Positions 8,630-17,469 of a stretch of DNA of 64,000 bases are shown piece after piece (position 1 is the stretch's first letter; each line of letters begins with the position of its first letter). Made by a program: the position numbers and the translations under genes. The notes beneath the pieces are model-generated. The model ran no database searches and was not told the origin of the DNA. It was given only the letters and a program-made list of their open reading frames with translations. This DNA comes from Bacillus spizizenii TU-B-10 (GTDB lineage Bacteria > Bacillota > Bacilli > Bacillales > Bacillaceae), in NCBI RefSeq assembly GCF_000227465.1, contig NC_016047.1, forward strand, positions 3,886,857 to 3,950,856, written 5' to 3'.

Positions 8630-8967
8630 TTATACACAAGTTATCCCAAAGATAAGAACAACTTAATCACAATAGATATCCACATGTCCACAAACCCTAT
8701 CTATATTTTGTATAAGAACATATATTCCCAACTATATATATACACAGGTTTATTCACTTATACACAGGGTTCTGTGTATAACTCCTTCCTTATACACAAA
8801 CAAAATCCAATAAATGGTCCAAATGACACAAGGATTTTTTTGAATTTTCAAGAAATATATACTAGATCTATAACATTTTTTCTAAACACAAAGGGGGAAA
8901 CACATTGAAAAAGGGGATCATTCGCTTTCTGCTTATAAGTTTTGTTGTATTTTTTGCGTTATCCACA
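8630..8967. promoter_or_regulatory. DnaA-box cluster between ywcI and vpr
   Basis: Five exact TTATNCACA boxes occur within 340 bases: 8630-8638 (+), 8758-8766 (+), 8773-8781 (-), 8790-8798 (+), and 8959-8967 (+) inside the vpr signal-peptide codons. One-mismatch copies lie at 8663-8671, 8676-8684, 8707-8715 (-) and 8738-8746. I recall that the ywcI-vpr interval is one of the oriC-proximal DnaA-binding clusters mapped in B. subtilis that titrate DnaA. The rest of the 528-base ywcI-vpr gap is AT-rich and carries no gene. Confidence 0.85.
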
Positions 8968-11325
8968 GGTATGACAGGAGTACAGGCAGCTCCGGCTTCT
9001 TCAAAAACGTCGGCTGACCTGGAAAAAGCCGAGGTATTCGGTGATATCGACACGACAACAAGCAAAAAAACAACCGTTATCGTGGAATTAAAAGAAAAAT
9101 CCTTGGCAGAGGCGAAGGAAGCGGGAGAAAGCCAAACGAAAAGCAAGCTAAAAACCGCTCGCACCACAGCAAAAAACAAAGCCCTCAAAGCGGTGAAAAA
9201 CGGGAAAGTTAACCGGGAATATGAGCAGGTTTTCTCAGGCTTTTCTATGAAGCTCCCAGCTAATGAGATTCCAAAACTTCTCGCGGTAAAAGACGTTAAG
9301 GCAGTATACCCGAACGTCACATACAAAACAGACAATATAAAGGATAAAGACGTCACGATCTCCGAGGACGCCGTATCTCCGCAAATGGATGACAGCGCGC
9401 CGTATATCGGAGCAAACGATGCATGGGATTTAGGCTACACAGGAAAAGGCGTCAAGGTGGCCATTATTGATACCGGGGTTGAATACAATCACCCTGATCT
9501 GAAGAAAAACTTCGGACAATATAAAGGATACGATTTTGTAGACAATGATTACGATCCAAAAGAAACACCAACAGGTGATCCGAGAGGCGGAGCAACTGAC
9601 CACGGAACACATGTAGCCGGAACTGTGGCCGCAAACGGAACGATTAAAGGGGTTGCGCCTGATGCCACACTTCTCGCTTACCGCGTGTTAGGTCCTGGCG
9701 GAAGCGGCACAACAGAAAACGTCATTGCCGGCGTGGAACGTGCTGTACAGGACGGAGCAGATGTGATGAACCTGTCTCTCGGAAACTCATTAAACAACCC
9801 GGACTGGGCGACAAGCACAGCGCTTGACTGGGCCATGTCAGAAGGCGTTGTCGCTGTTACGTCAAACGGCAACAGCGGACCGAACGGCTGGACAGTCGGA
9901 TCACCTGGCACATCAAGAGAAGCGATTTCTGTCGGTGCGACCCAGCTGCCGCTCAACGAATATGCCGTCACTTTCGGCTCCTACTCTTCAGCAAAAGTGA
10001 TGGGCTATAACAAAGAGGACGATGTCAAGGCGCTCAATAACAAAGAAATTGAGCTTGTTGAAGCGGGAATCGGCGAAGCAAAGGACTTTGAAGGAAAAGA
10101 TCTGACAGGAAAAGTCGCCGTTGTCAAACGAGGCAGCATTGCATTTGTGGATAAAGCGGATCATGCTAAAAAAGCCGGCGCCATCGGCATGGTTGTGTAT
10201 AACAACCTCACTGGAGAAATTGAATCCAATGTGCCAGGCATGTCTGTGCCAACGATTAAGCTTTCATTAGAAGACGGTGAGAAACTCGTCAGCGCCATAA
10301 AAGCTGGTGAGACAAAAACAACATTCAAGTTGACGGTCTCAAAATCGCTCGGTGAGCAAGTGGCTGATTTCTCATCACGCGGCCCTGTTATGGATACGTG
10401 GATGATTAAGCCTGATATTTCCGCACCAGGCGTCAATATCGTCAGCACCATCCCGACACACGATCCTAACAACCCATACGGGTACGGATCAAAACAAGGA
10501 ACCAGCATGGCATCGCCTCATATTGCCGGAGCGGTTGCCGTTATCAAACAAGCCAAACCAAAGTGGAGCGTTGAACAGATCAAAGCCGCCATCATGAATA
10601 CCGCTGTCACCTTAAAGGATGGCGACGGAGAAGTGTATCCTCATAACGCCCAAGGTGCAGGCAGCGCGAGAATCATGAACGCGATCAAAGCCGACTCGCT
10701 CGTCTCACCTGGAAGCTATTCATACGGTACATTCTTGAAGGAAAGCGGAAACGAAACGAAAAAAGAAACGTTTACGATTGAAAACCAATCTTCCATTAGA
10801 AAGTCATACACACTTGAATACTCATTTAACAGCAGCGGCATCTCCACATCCGGCACAAGCCGTGTTGTGATTCCGGCACATAAAACCGGAAAAGCCACTG
10901 CAAAAGTAAAAGTCAATACTAAGAAAACAAAAGCTGGCACCTATGAAGGAACGGTTATCGTCAGAGAAGGCGGAAAAACCGTCGCTAAGGTACCTACATT
11001 GCTAATTGTTAAAGAGCCGGATTATCCGAGAGTAACATCTGTCTCCGTCAGCGAAGGGTCTGTACAAGGCACCTATCAAATTGAAACCTACCTTCCTTCA
11101 GGAGCAGAAGAGCTGGCATTCCTCGTCTATGACAGCAACCTTGATTTTGCAGGCCAAGCCGGCATTTATAAAAATCAAGATAAGGGCTATCAATACTTTG
11201 ACTGGGACGGCACGATCAATGGCGGAACCAAACTTCCTGCCGGAGAATATTACTTGCTCGCCTATGCCGCAAACAAAGGCAAATCAAGCCAGATTCTGAC
11301 TGAAGAGCCTTTTACCGTTGAATAA
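8905..11325 (+). CDS. vpr: Minor extracellular serine protease Vpr (subtilisin family)
   Basis: The 806-residue secreted protease starts at TTG 8905 behind AAAGGGGG. A signal peptide ends near AQAAPASS/VQAAPA around residue 28. An inhibitor-like propeptide runs to about 160. The S8 catalytic triad is clear: Asp in AIIDTGVEYNHPDL (about 189), His in DHGTHVAGTVA (about 233) and Ser in GTSMASPHIAGAVAV (about 534). A protease-associated domain is inserted between His and Ser (about 370-470), and Fn3-like C-terminal domains follow. Terminator at 11331-11357. Its promoter region overlaps the DnaA-box cluster. Full length and intact. Confidence 0.97.
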   Translation: MKKGIIRFLLISFVVFFALSTGMTGVQAAPASSKTSADLEKAEVFGDIDTTTSKKTTVIVELKEKSLAEAKEAGESQTKSKLKTARTTAKNKALKAVKNGKVNREYEQVFSGFSMKLPANEIPKLLAVKDVKAVYPNVTYKTDNIKDKDVTISEDAVSPQMDDSAPYIGANDAWDLGYTGKGVKVAIIDTGVEYNHPDLKKNFGQYKGYDFVDNDYDPKETPTGDPRGGATDHGTHVAGTVAANGTIKGVAPDATLLAYRVLGPGGSGTTENVIAGVERAVQDGADVMNLSLGNSLNNPDWATSTALDWAMSEGVVAVTSNGNSGPNGWTVGSPGTSREAISVGATQLPLNEYAVTFGSYSSAKVMGYNKEDDVKALNNKEIELVEAGIGEAKDFEGKDLTGKVAVVKRGSIAFVDKADHAKKAGAIGMVVYNNLTGEIESNVPGMSVPTIKLSLEDGEKLVSAIKAGETKTTFKLTVSKSLGEQVADFSSRGPVMDTWMIKPDISAPGVNIVSTIPTHDPNNPYGYGSKQGTSMASPHIAGAVAVIKQAKPKWSVEQIKAAIMNTAVTLKDGDGEVYPHNAQGAGSARIMNAIKADSLVSPGSYSYGTFLKESGNETKKETFTIENQSSIRKSYTLEYSFNSSGISTSGTSRVVIPAHKTGKATAKVKVNTKKTKAGTYEGTVIVREGGKTVAKVPTLLIVKEPDYPRVTSVSVSEGSVQGTYQIETYLPSGAEELAFLVYDSNLDFAGQAGIYKNQDKGYQYFDWDGTINGGTKLPAGEYYLLAYAANKGKSSQILTEEPFTVE

Positions 11326-11330
11326 TAAGA

Positions 11331-11357
11331 AGCCCTGCCGAATCGGCAGGGCTTTTT
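11331..11357 (+). terminator. Terminator of vpr
   Basis: A perfect 10-bp stem AGCCCTGCCG/CGGCAGGGCT with an AAT loop and a T run follows the vpr stop. It also lies in front of the convergent ywcH end. Confidence 0.92.
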
Positions 11358-11362
11358 TCAGA

Positions 11363-12364
11363 TTAATTGGCAAATGCTTCCTGCAACAAGCGGTAAGAAC
11401 GGAGCTTATCTTCAAAATGATGCGTAATGGTCACCGCCATGATTTCCTCAGTTCCATACGCCTTACTCAAAGCTAACAGCTGCTCCTTAACCTGTTCTTT
11501 CGTGCCGACAATCATTCGATTTCGGTTATCCGCAATTCGTCTCTGTTCATAGGGGGAGTACGTATTTTCCCGAACAGCTTCATACGAAGGAACTCCTTTT
11601 AAAGGAATGCCCTGCTCCCCTGCCAAAAGCGTAAAATCAAGCACTGCCGCAAGCTCCTCTGCCTTCTCCTCCGTGTCAGCACAAAGAACAAAAACAGCGA
11701 CTGCCGCTCGGGCTGTGTCTCCTAACACAGACGGTTTAAATCGTCTCTTATACTGTCTAACCGTATCCTCTCCGCCCTCTCCATTGATAAAGTGGGCAAA
11801 CATATAGCCAGCGCCTGAATCAGCGGCGAGCAGTGCGCTTTCTCCAGATGAGCCGAGCAGCCACACATCCGGCGCGGTAGAAATATGCGGCGCAGCCGTC
11901 AGATTCGGAAAACGGTGTTTGTCATCCGCCAAATCATGTAAATACATAGTCAGTTCCTTGATTTGCTGCGGATACTGATCAGCATTGCGTTTTCCTCCGT
12001 CATTCAGCGCCCATGATGCAATCGGCATTCCCCCCGGTGCTCTGCCAACCCCAAGATCAATTCTTCCCGGTGTCAGCCCCTCCAGCACACGGAAATTCTC
12101 AGCTACTTTATAAGCGCTGTAATGCGGCAGCATGACTCCGCCTGATCCAACACGGATTCGCTTCGTTTTCGCTGCTATATGACTGATTAGCACCTCAGGG
12201 CTTGACCCTGCCAGCCGCCTTGAAAAGTGATGCTCAGAAACCCAAAATCTCTTATATCCAAGGTCCTCAGCAGCCTGTGCAAGTGCAACGGTTTGCTGTA
12301 AGGCTGTTTCTGTACTGCTGCCCTCTGATACTGGAGATTGATCTAATATACTCAATGAAATCAT
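11363..12364 (-). CDS. ywcH: Luciferase-like flavin-dependent monooxygenase YwcH
   Basis: The 333-residue protein belongs to the bacterial luciferase-like (LLM) superfamily, TIM-barrel enzymes that use reduced flavin from a partner reductase. Visible marks are the start MISLSILDQSPVSEG, the WVSEHHF segment, the SGGVMLPHYSAYKVAENF segment, and GRIDLGVGRAPGG. ATG 12364 is chosen over 12373 because it lies at a suitable distance from GAGGTGG. The adjacent upstream gene is nfrA, an NADPH-flavin reductase, a natural supplier of reduced FMN for such enzymes. The substrate is unknown. Confidence 0.9.
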   Translation of the reverse strand: MISLSILDQSPVSEGSSTETALQQTVALAQAAEDLGYKRFWVSEHHFSRRLAGSSPEVLISHIAAKTKRIRVGSGGVMLPHYSAYKVAENFRVLEGLTPGRIDLGVGRAPGGMPIASWALNDGGKRNADQYPQQIKELTMYLHDLADDKHRFPNLTAAPHISTAPDVWLLGSSGESALLAADSGAGYMFAHFINGEGGEDTVRQYKRRFKPSVLGDTARAAVAVFVLCADTEEKAEELAAVLDFTLLAGEQGIPLKGVPSYEAVRENTYSPYEQRRIADNRNRMIVGTKEQVKEQLLALSKAYGTEEIMAVTITHHFEDKLRSYRLLQEAFAN

Positions 12365-12510
12365 CCCTACCACCTCATCCTCATCGTATCACTGATCCCT
12401 TATTTTTTCTCCAAAGCCGCTCACACTGCTTATCAGTGTTTCCCGATCATTCGCCATTTATTTGTGATAACATGTCTCTATTTGTCGGAATATGTTACAC
12501 GTGAAACATA

Positions 12511-12537
12511 AAAACCCCTCCGAAGCGGAGAGGTTTG
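12511..12537 (-). terminator. Terminator after nfrA
   Basis: On the minus strand AAACCTCTCCG-CTT-CGGAGGGGTTT is followed by TTT. It lies just after the nfrA stop, suggesting nfrA ends separately from ywcH. Confidence 0.8.
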
Positions 12538-12539
12538 CT

Positions 12540-13289
12540 TTAGTTTTTATTAAAGCCTTTTTCTTTCACATAGTCATTTAAATAGGTACGCGGTTTCTGC
12601 TTCATAAAGTTCAGAATCTGATCAGACCACGTTTCTTCCCGCTTTCCGTTTGTTCTTTCTCTATAATAATCAGAAATGGTTTGGTCATACGCATTCATGG
12701 TTTCGCGGAAATCATCTGTGTTTACATTATACGTATTCTCATGATAGACAGCCTGCTTTGGCAATCTCGGTTTTTTGCCGGATAGGTTTGCAGGATGGCC
12801 TACTGCCAGACCGAAAAGCGGAAGCACATGGTCAGGCGTTTGCAACACCTCTGTCACCTTGTCCAGTTCATTCCGAATGCCGCCGATATAGCAAATGCCA
12901 AGCCCCATAGATTCAGCGGCAATGCTCATATTTTGCGCTGCCAGCGCTGCATCAATCAAGCTGACCATAAACATTTCCGTATTCTCGAGCAGCTCAGAAA
13001 TATTTTCGCCTTTTTCCTCAGCCAGTTTTTGGTGGCGGTGCAAGTCCGCGCAAAATACAAAAAAGTGCCCGTTGTTCTCAACGTAAGGCTGATTTCCGGC
13101 AAGCACAGACAGCTCACGTTTTTTCTCAGGATCGGAAACCCCGATAATCGAATACGCCTGCACATAGCTGGACGTAGACGCAGCCTGCGCACTTTTCACT
13201 AATATATCAATTTCTTCAGCAGTCAAAAGCTGATCAGTAAAAGACCGGATCGACCGATGATTTAAAATGGTTTCGATTGTGTTATTCAT
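12540..13289 (-). CDS. nfrA: NADPH-dependent FMN/nitro reductase NfrA
   Basis: The 249-residue protein is a nitroreductase-family flavoenzyme that oxidises NADPH and reduces FMN, nitroaromatics or protein-bound oxidants. The N-terminal NHRSIRSFTDQLL and the FMN-phosphate region (AAQAASTSSYVQAYSIIG) are conserved, as is SMGLGICYIGGIRN near residue 140. ATG 13289 follows AGGAGG at 8 bases. The frame's upstream ATG at 13319 is ignored. It is placed between rodA and the monooxygenase gene ywcH on the same strand. It is a known stress-responsive gene in B. subtilis. Confidence 0.94.
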   Translation of the reverse strand: MNNTIETILNHRSIRSFTDQLLTAEEIDILVKSAQAASTSSYVQAYSIIGVSDPEKKRELSVLAGNQPYVENNGHFFVFCADLHRHQKLAEEKGENISELLENTEMFMVSLIDAALAAQNMSIAAESMGLGICYIGGIRNELDKVTEVLQTPDHVLPLFGLAVGHPANLSGKKPRLPKQAVYHENTYNVNTDDFRETMNAYDQTISDYYRERTNGKREETWSDQILNFMKQKPRTYLNDYVKEKGFNKN

Positions 13290-13364
13290 CACAAGAACCT
13301 CCTTATCTCTATTTATCATATCCGAAAAATAGTGAACTCAAAAGCGAAATGCTCTTTAATAAAA

Positions 13365-13390
13365 AAGACAGCCTCTGCCAAGGCTGTCTT
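13365..13390 (-). terminator. Terminator of rodA
   Basis: A 10-bp stem AAGACAGCCT/AGGCTGTCTT is followed on the minus strand by TTTT, immediately after the rodA stop. Confidence 0.88.
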
Positions 13391-13394
13391 CATA

Positions 13395-14576
13395 TTAAGA
13401 ATTAAAGAGATAACTTCTGTATCTCGTCAGCTGCACACTTGCGTTATACACAATCCCGAAGCCGATTAGCGTGGAAAGCGTCGAGCTTCCCCCGTAGCTG
13501 ACAAACAGCAGCGGAATCCCGGTAACAGGCATAATACCGATGTTCATTCCGATATTCTGGAATGTATGGATCACTATTAACGCCGTAAAACCAACGCAAA
13601 AGAAAGATGCGAAACGGTTATACGGATGTATTTTGTCAATCAGAACGACAAGCCTGTAGATTAAGAAGAAGAACATAATGACGACAATCGCACAGCCTAA
13701 AAAGCCAAATGACTCACCTATTATAGAAAAGATAAAGTCAGTTGTACTTTCTGGAACATAAACCTTTAAATTAGAAATACCATTTCCTATAATGCCGCCA
13801 GATCCTATTGCCATAATGGCTTGATCAACTTGCCAGCTGTCATTTGAATCTTCCTGCGTCTCATTAGAAGCTGAAACCCAAGAAGTGACCCGCTTAATTT
13901 GATAATCCTGTATCCCAACTGATTTAGCAACGTCAGGAAAGTTTATTATGACTAATAAAATAAGTGAAATGAATAAGATACCTGAACCAGCAATGATCGT
14001 TATCAGTTTCCAATTTATACCCGACATGAAAATCATGACAAGAACGATAAACATACATATTCCTGCTGTCCCTGCATCTTGCATCAGGATAAGGCCAACA
14101 GGGATAACTGCGACACCCGCAATCTTTAATAAGAGGTGAATATCATCCCTAAGCGTCCGAACTCCTTTAGGATTGGCTTTTCCGATGACTGAAGCAAGCA
14201 TCATAATCAAACCGACCTTCATGAACTCTGAGGGCTGTATTGTTATTCTCCCAATCCTAAACCAACTTTTTGCTCCTTTAATGACCGGTGCAATGGACTC
14301 AGGACTGATCTTAAGAATAATCAAAGATAAAATACCTATGATAAAAATATATAAACTTAACTTTTCAAGTTGCTCTAAATCAAAGTACAACAGAACTGTA
14401 ATCGCAATAGCTCCCAAAAGATAAAAGACAATTTGCTGTATCCAATCCGTGTTCCCATACTGCCCAAATTGACCGGCAGCATAAATTGATACTACGCTTA
14501 TAATAAAAAACACACCAAATATAAAAATCAAATCCCCCTGATAAAAGGGGTTTTGCTGCTTCTTATATCGACTCAT
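13395..14576 (-). CDS. rodA: RodA peptidoglycan polymerase (SEDS family)
   Basis: The 393-residue protein has about ten membrane segments and is a SEDS glycosyltransferase. It polymerises lipid II for cell elongation together with class B PBPs and MreB. Family marks include [22 protein letters not shown] (residues about 105-126), [22 protein letters not shown], and the C-terminal [19 protein letters not shown]. It is essential for rod shape in B. subtilis. It has its own terminator at 13365-13390. The acetyltransferase gene lies 210 bases upstream, a neighbour I do not remember at this place in strain 168. Confidence 0.96.
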   Translation of the reverse strand: MSRYKKQQNPFYQGDLIFIFGVFFIISVVSIYAAGQFGQYGNTDWIQQIVFYLLGAIAITVLLYFDLEQLEKLSLYIFIIGILSLIILKISPESIAPVIKGAKSWFRIGRITIQPSEFMKVGLIMMLASVIGKANPKGVRTLRDDIHLLLKIAGVAVIPVGLILMQDAGTAGICMFIVLVMIFMSGINWKLITIIAGSGILFISLILLVIINFPDVAKSVGIQDYQIKRVTSWVSASNETQEDSNDSWQVDQAIMAIGSGGIIGNGISNLKVYVPESTTDFIFSIIGESFGFLGCAIVVIMFFFLIYRLVVLIDKIHPYNRFASFFCVGFTALIVIHTFQNIGMNIGIMPVTGIPLLFVSYGGSSTLSTLIGFGIVYNASVQLTRYRSYLFNS

Positions 14577-14762
14577 TCTATCCCGCCTTACATTTTCATC
14601 GGAAAATCACTAATGTTTATTATACATGAACCAAGTTCAAGATGACACGTGAAGCTCGCTTCCTTTTCAGTTTTTTGCGCATTTGCGGCGCTTTTTCAGC
14701 TACACGAAATATGACGTATCATAAACCGAAATGTTTCGATTGACACAAAACTTTTCAAATGA

Positions 14763-14790
14763 AAATAACCCCTTTTAAATAAGGGGTTAA
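14763..14790 (-). terminator. Terminator of the Eis-like acetyltransferase gene
   Basis: TTAACCCCTTATTTAAAAGGGGTTATTTTC on the minus strand forms an AACCCCTT/AAGGGGTT stem followed by a short T-rich stretch. It overlaps the end of the gene. Confidence 0.75.
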
Positions 14791-15932
14791 AAGAAATCCA
14801 TAAGAAATGGAGGTTTTGACTGAAAAACATCATCAAGCCGTTTGATTTCCGATACCGGCCCATTTATCATGCCTGTTTCATAAAGGAAACGGGCATTTCT
14901 GGCGCCTAGAAAGAAAGCGGTTAAAGAAGATATGCTGCATTCTATTAGATGGTCTGATGACTCTTCTGGAATGATCTGCACTTGCTCCGAGTCGACGCGG
15001 AAAGTCTGTTGATTCCATGGGGCCCATTGATCCGTAACCTTAAAGTCAAAGGGTGCTGTCATGCGAGATTTTGGATATTCCCGAAAAAAACCTTCAACGT
15101 CAACAATGCGCGCCATACTATAAGGATATATGTCTTGTTTGACTCGGGGTTCGACAGTTAAAAAATCAAGATCTTCCTCCATCCGTACAGTCAGTTCCAC
15201 TTCATTCAGCATCGAATCATGCTGGCAAATAAAATTCCACAAGCCTCTCTGTGCCTCTCTGTTCAAATAAACAAATTCCTTAACTCGCATCGTTTTATTT
15301 TTGATGTCATACACAAGATATCCACAGGGCACCCCATCTTCAGAGATATACATCGCTTTCATCCCATGGACCTTCTCTGTCCAATGCTCCTTTGAACGTT
15401 TCATCAGCCCATTATGCTTCGTTCTGTACTGATTATAGATAGCATTCACTGCATCTGTTTCATCTTTTTGAAGCCTCTTCACGTACCCAGAGACATCGCC
15501 TAGCTTTTGAAACTGTTCTTTGAGGTAGCTCAGGCGTTTTTGATAGAAACAGAGCTCCCAGCCAAATTTACGGTAAAAGGAGATCAGGAACGGATGCAAA
15601 AAGCTGATGATTTGGTTTTCTTTCTTCATGACCGTTAAAGCGTTTCGAATAAGCTCCTTTACTGTACCTTTTCTTCTGTATTCAGGCCAGGTTGCCACCC
15701 CGGCAATACCGCCCATCTTCATCTCCTGTTCCTCCAACATCACAGAAAAGGGAATGATGTGAAGCTTAGAGAGGAGTTTCTCTTGTTCTTTGATTCCGAT
15801 GATATAATGGTTCTCTAAAGCTTTTACTTTCTCTTCTCGTTCCTCATCACTGAGTTCTTTCTGAAAAGCATATTCAGACATGCGGATCACTTCTCGCCAG
15901 TCTTCTTTTTCAAGCTTGACTACCTGATACAT
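14787..15932 (-). CDS. Eis-like GNAT N-acetyltransferase
   Basis: The 381-residue protein has the two-GNAT plus SCP2-like layout of the Eis family (COG4552 type), known for acetylating aminoglycosides, polyamines or proteins from acetyl-CoA. The acetyl-CoA motif is GGIAGVATWPEYRRKGTVKE (about 80-100). The conserved FYRKFGWELC (about 125-135) supplies the catalytic Tyr, and the chain ends in Phe (MDFF), matching the C-terminal carboxylate used by Eis. ATG 15932 is preferred over 15938, which abuts AGGGGGG. It is monocistronic between rodA and ywcE. I do not recall this gene there in strain 168, so it may be accessory. Substrate unknown. Confidence 0.88.
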   Translation of the reverse strand: MYQVVKLEKEDWREVIRMSEYAFQKELSDEEREEKVKALENHYIIGIKEQEKLLSKLHIIPFSVMLEEQEMKMGGIAGVATWPEYRRKGTVKELIRNALTVMKKENQIISFLHPFLISFYRKFGWELCFYQKRLSYLKEQFQKLGDVSGYVKRLQKDETDAVNAIYNQYRTKHNGLMKRSKEHWTEKVHGMKAMYISEDGVPCGYLVYDIKNKTMRVKEFVYLNREAQRGLWNFICQHDSMLNEVELTVRMEEDLDFLTVEPRVKQDIYPYSMARIVDVEGFFREYPKSRMTAPFDFKVTDQWAPWNQQTFRVDSEQVQIIPEESSDHLIECSISSLTAFFLGARNARFLYETGMINGPVSEIKRLDDVFQSKPPFLMDFF

Positions 15933-16160
15933 CTGCATCCCCCCTGTTTTTTTAAAAAAGCTCCGTACATTCTCCTAGCGAAATGAACTTAAAAATAAGA
16001 CGATAGGTCCAGACCAATTCCACAAAAACCTGTATCAATTTCTGGAAAACATGGTATAATAATTGTAACAAAATGTTCAAAAAACAATCACAAAAAAGAC
16101 ACAACTCAGTTCCTCTATTTCATTTTTGTAAACGTTATCACAAAATGAAAGGAGACGGGT

Positions 16161-16424
16161 ATGATGGACATGTTTTTTGCTTATTTATTGGTTGCCAGCG
16201 CAACACCTCTCTTTATATGGCTTGATAACAAAAAAGTCGCACTCTCAGCTATTCCGCCAATCATCTTAATGTGGGTATTCTTCTTCTTTTACGCAACAGA
16301 AAGCCTTTCTCCACTCGGACACACTCTCATGATTATCTTGTTTGCCGTCAACGTCATTGTCGCTCATATCGCCGCATTTATTATTTACGGTCTTCCGTAT
16401 CTTCGCAGAAAGCGAAGCAGCTGA
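16161..16424 (+). CDS. ywcE: Holin-like spore protein YwcE
   Basis: The 87-residue protein has three membrane segments, a short N-terminus ([20 protein letters not shown]) and a basic tail (YLRRKRSS), resembling class I holins. In B. subtilis YwcE is needed for proper spore coat morphology and germination. The start follows AAAGGAG at a good distance. A second ATG (16164) is equally possible. It converges with qoxD and shares the terminator at 16433-16463. Confidence 0.92.
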   Translation: MMDMFFAYLLVASATPLFIWLDNKKVALSAIPPIILMWVFFFFYATESLSPLGHTLMIILFAVNVIVAHIAAFIIYGLPYLRRKRSS

Positions 16425-16432
16425 GGACAGCA

Positions 16433-16463
16433 AAAAACCCTCTTCTAACGAAGAGGGTTTTTG
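16433..16463. terminator. Bidirectional terminator between ywcE and qoxD
   Basis: AAAACCCTCTT-CTAACG-AAGAGGGTTTT is flanked by A and T runs on both sides and serves ywcE (+) and the qox operon (-). Confidence 0.92.
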
Positions 16464-16465
16464 TA

Positions 16466-16840
16466 TTATTCGTTGTGGCCTGAATGCTCTGAGTGTTCAG
16501 CGCCTCCAGGAGGATTTCCGTCCATATGGTCACCATGGTGATAGTGAGCCGCGAAAATCCAGATGGAACCAAGTACGATAACGATCGCACCGAAGAATCC
16601 GAACAGCGTGTTTCCGACTTGGATACCGCCGTTTTCGCTCTCTGTCATGTGCATGAACATGAGAAGCTGCAGCGCCGCTTGGATGAAGGCGAAGCCGAAA
16701 ATGATCCAAAGTTTTGCTGATGAGCTCAGGTCAGTATACACTGCAACCCATAGAGCCAGCAGGGTCAAAACGATAGACAGTGCAAAACCTACAATGTGCT
16801 TCCATGGAAAGTGACTGTGTTCAGCAGATTTGTTTGCCAT
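16466..16840 (-). CDS. qoxD: Cytochrome aa3 quinol oxidase subunit IV
   Basis: The 124-residue protein has three membrane segments of the COX4-type subunit family. Marks are HFPWKHIVGFALSIVLTLLA at the start and ALQLLMFMHMTE in the middle. The tail is His-rich (HYHHGDHMDGNPPGG), probably on one membrane face. The frame opens upstream at 16900, inside qoxC. ATG 16840 directly follows the qoxC stop with GGGGGT upstream and gives the usual length. It is the last gene of qoxABCD and probably assists oxidase assembly. Confidence 0.95.
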   Translation of the reverse strand: MANKSAEHSHFPWKHIVGFALSIVLTLLALWVAVYTDLSSSAKLWIIFGFAFIQAALQLLMFMHMTESENGGIQVGNTLFGFFGAIVIVLGSIWIFAAHYHHGDHMDGNPPGGAEHSEHSGHNE

Positions 16841-16841
16841 T

Positions 16842-17456
16842 TTACAGACCCCCCAATCCCATGAGATAGACACCTGTAAAGATGAAAATCCATACAACAT
16901 CTAAGAAGTGCCAGTACAAGCTTGAGATAAAGATTTTAGATGAAGTTTGCGGAGTTAAGCCGCGTTTCTTCAACTGAATCAGAATTCCTGTAATCCAGAA
17001 AATACCGATTGTTACGTGAGTTCCGTGAGTTCCAAGTAAAACAAAGAATCCAGACCAGAACGCACTTGTACCGAGAGATGCTCCTTCATGTACATAGTGG
17101 ACAAACTCGTTGATCTCGCATCCGACGAAGCCGGCGCCGAGAAGAAGAGTGATAATTGTCCAAATGACTACGCCTTTTAAACTTCCGCGGCGCATTTCAT
17201 GAACAGCGATCCCGCAGGTAAAGCTGCTGATAAGCAGCAAGAACGTCATAATCATTACCAGATTCACTTCAAACAGTTCGTCCGGTAAGACACCTCCTGC
17301 TGTTCTGTTTTGAAGAACGAAGAAGGTTGCAAATAGTGTTGAGAACAACACAATTTCTGCCCCTAAAAAGATCCAAAACCCGAGAATATTAAGTCTGCCG
17401 GTTTCAGATTGATATTCCATAGGCGCGTTAGAATTGCCGTGTTCTGCATGTTCCAT
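16842..17456 (-). CDS. qoxC: Cytochrome aa3 quinol oxidase subunit III
   Basis: The 204-residue protein has five membrane segments of the COX3 family: GFWIFLGAEIVLFSTLFATF near residue 30, HGTHVTIGIFW near 145, and YWHFLDVVWIFIF at the C-terminus. It supports the stability of subunit I. It lies 13 bases after qoxB and abuts qoxD, so it is part of one operon. Length is normal for bacterial quinol oxidases. Confidence 0.96.
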   Translation of the reverse strand: MEHAEHGNSNAPMEYQSETGRLNILGFWIFLGAEIVLFSTLFATFFVLQNRTAGGVLPDELFEVNLVMIMTFLLLISSFTCGIAVHEMRRGSLKGVVIWTIITLLLGAGFVGCEINEFVHYVHEGASLGTSAFWSGFFVLLGTHGTHVTIGIFWITGILIQLKKRGLTPQTSSKIFISSLYWHFLDVVWIFIFTGVYLMGLGGL

Positions 17457-17469
17457 AACTCACGCCTCC

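Noticed and set aside
8684-8908. 74-codon open frame in the vpr upstream region
   Set aside because: It covers the DnaA-box cluster, and its amino acid composition is biased (Tyr/Asn/Thr) with no ribosome site.
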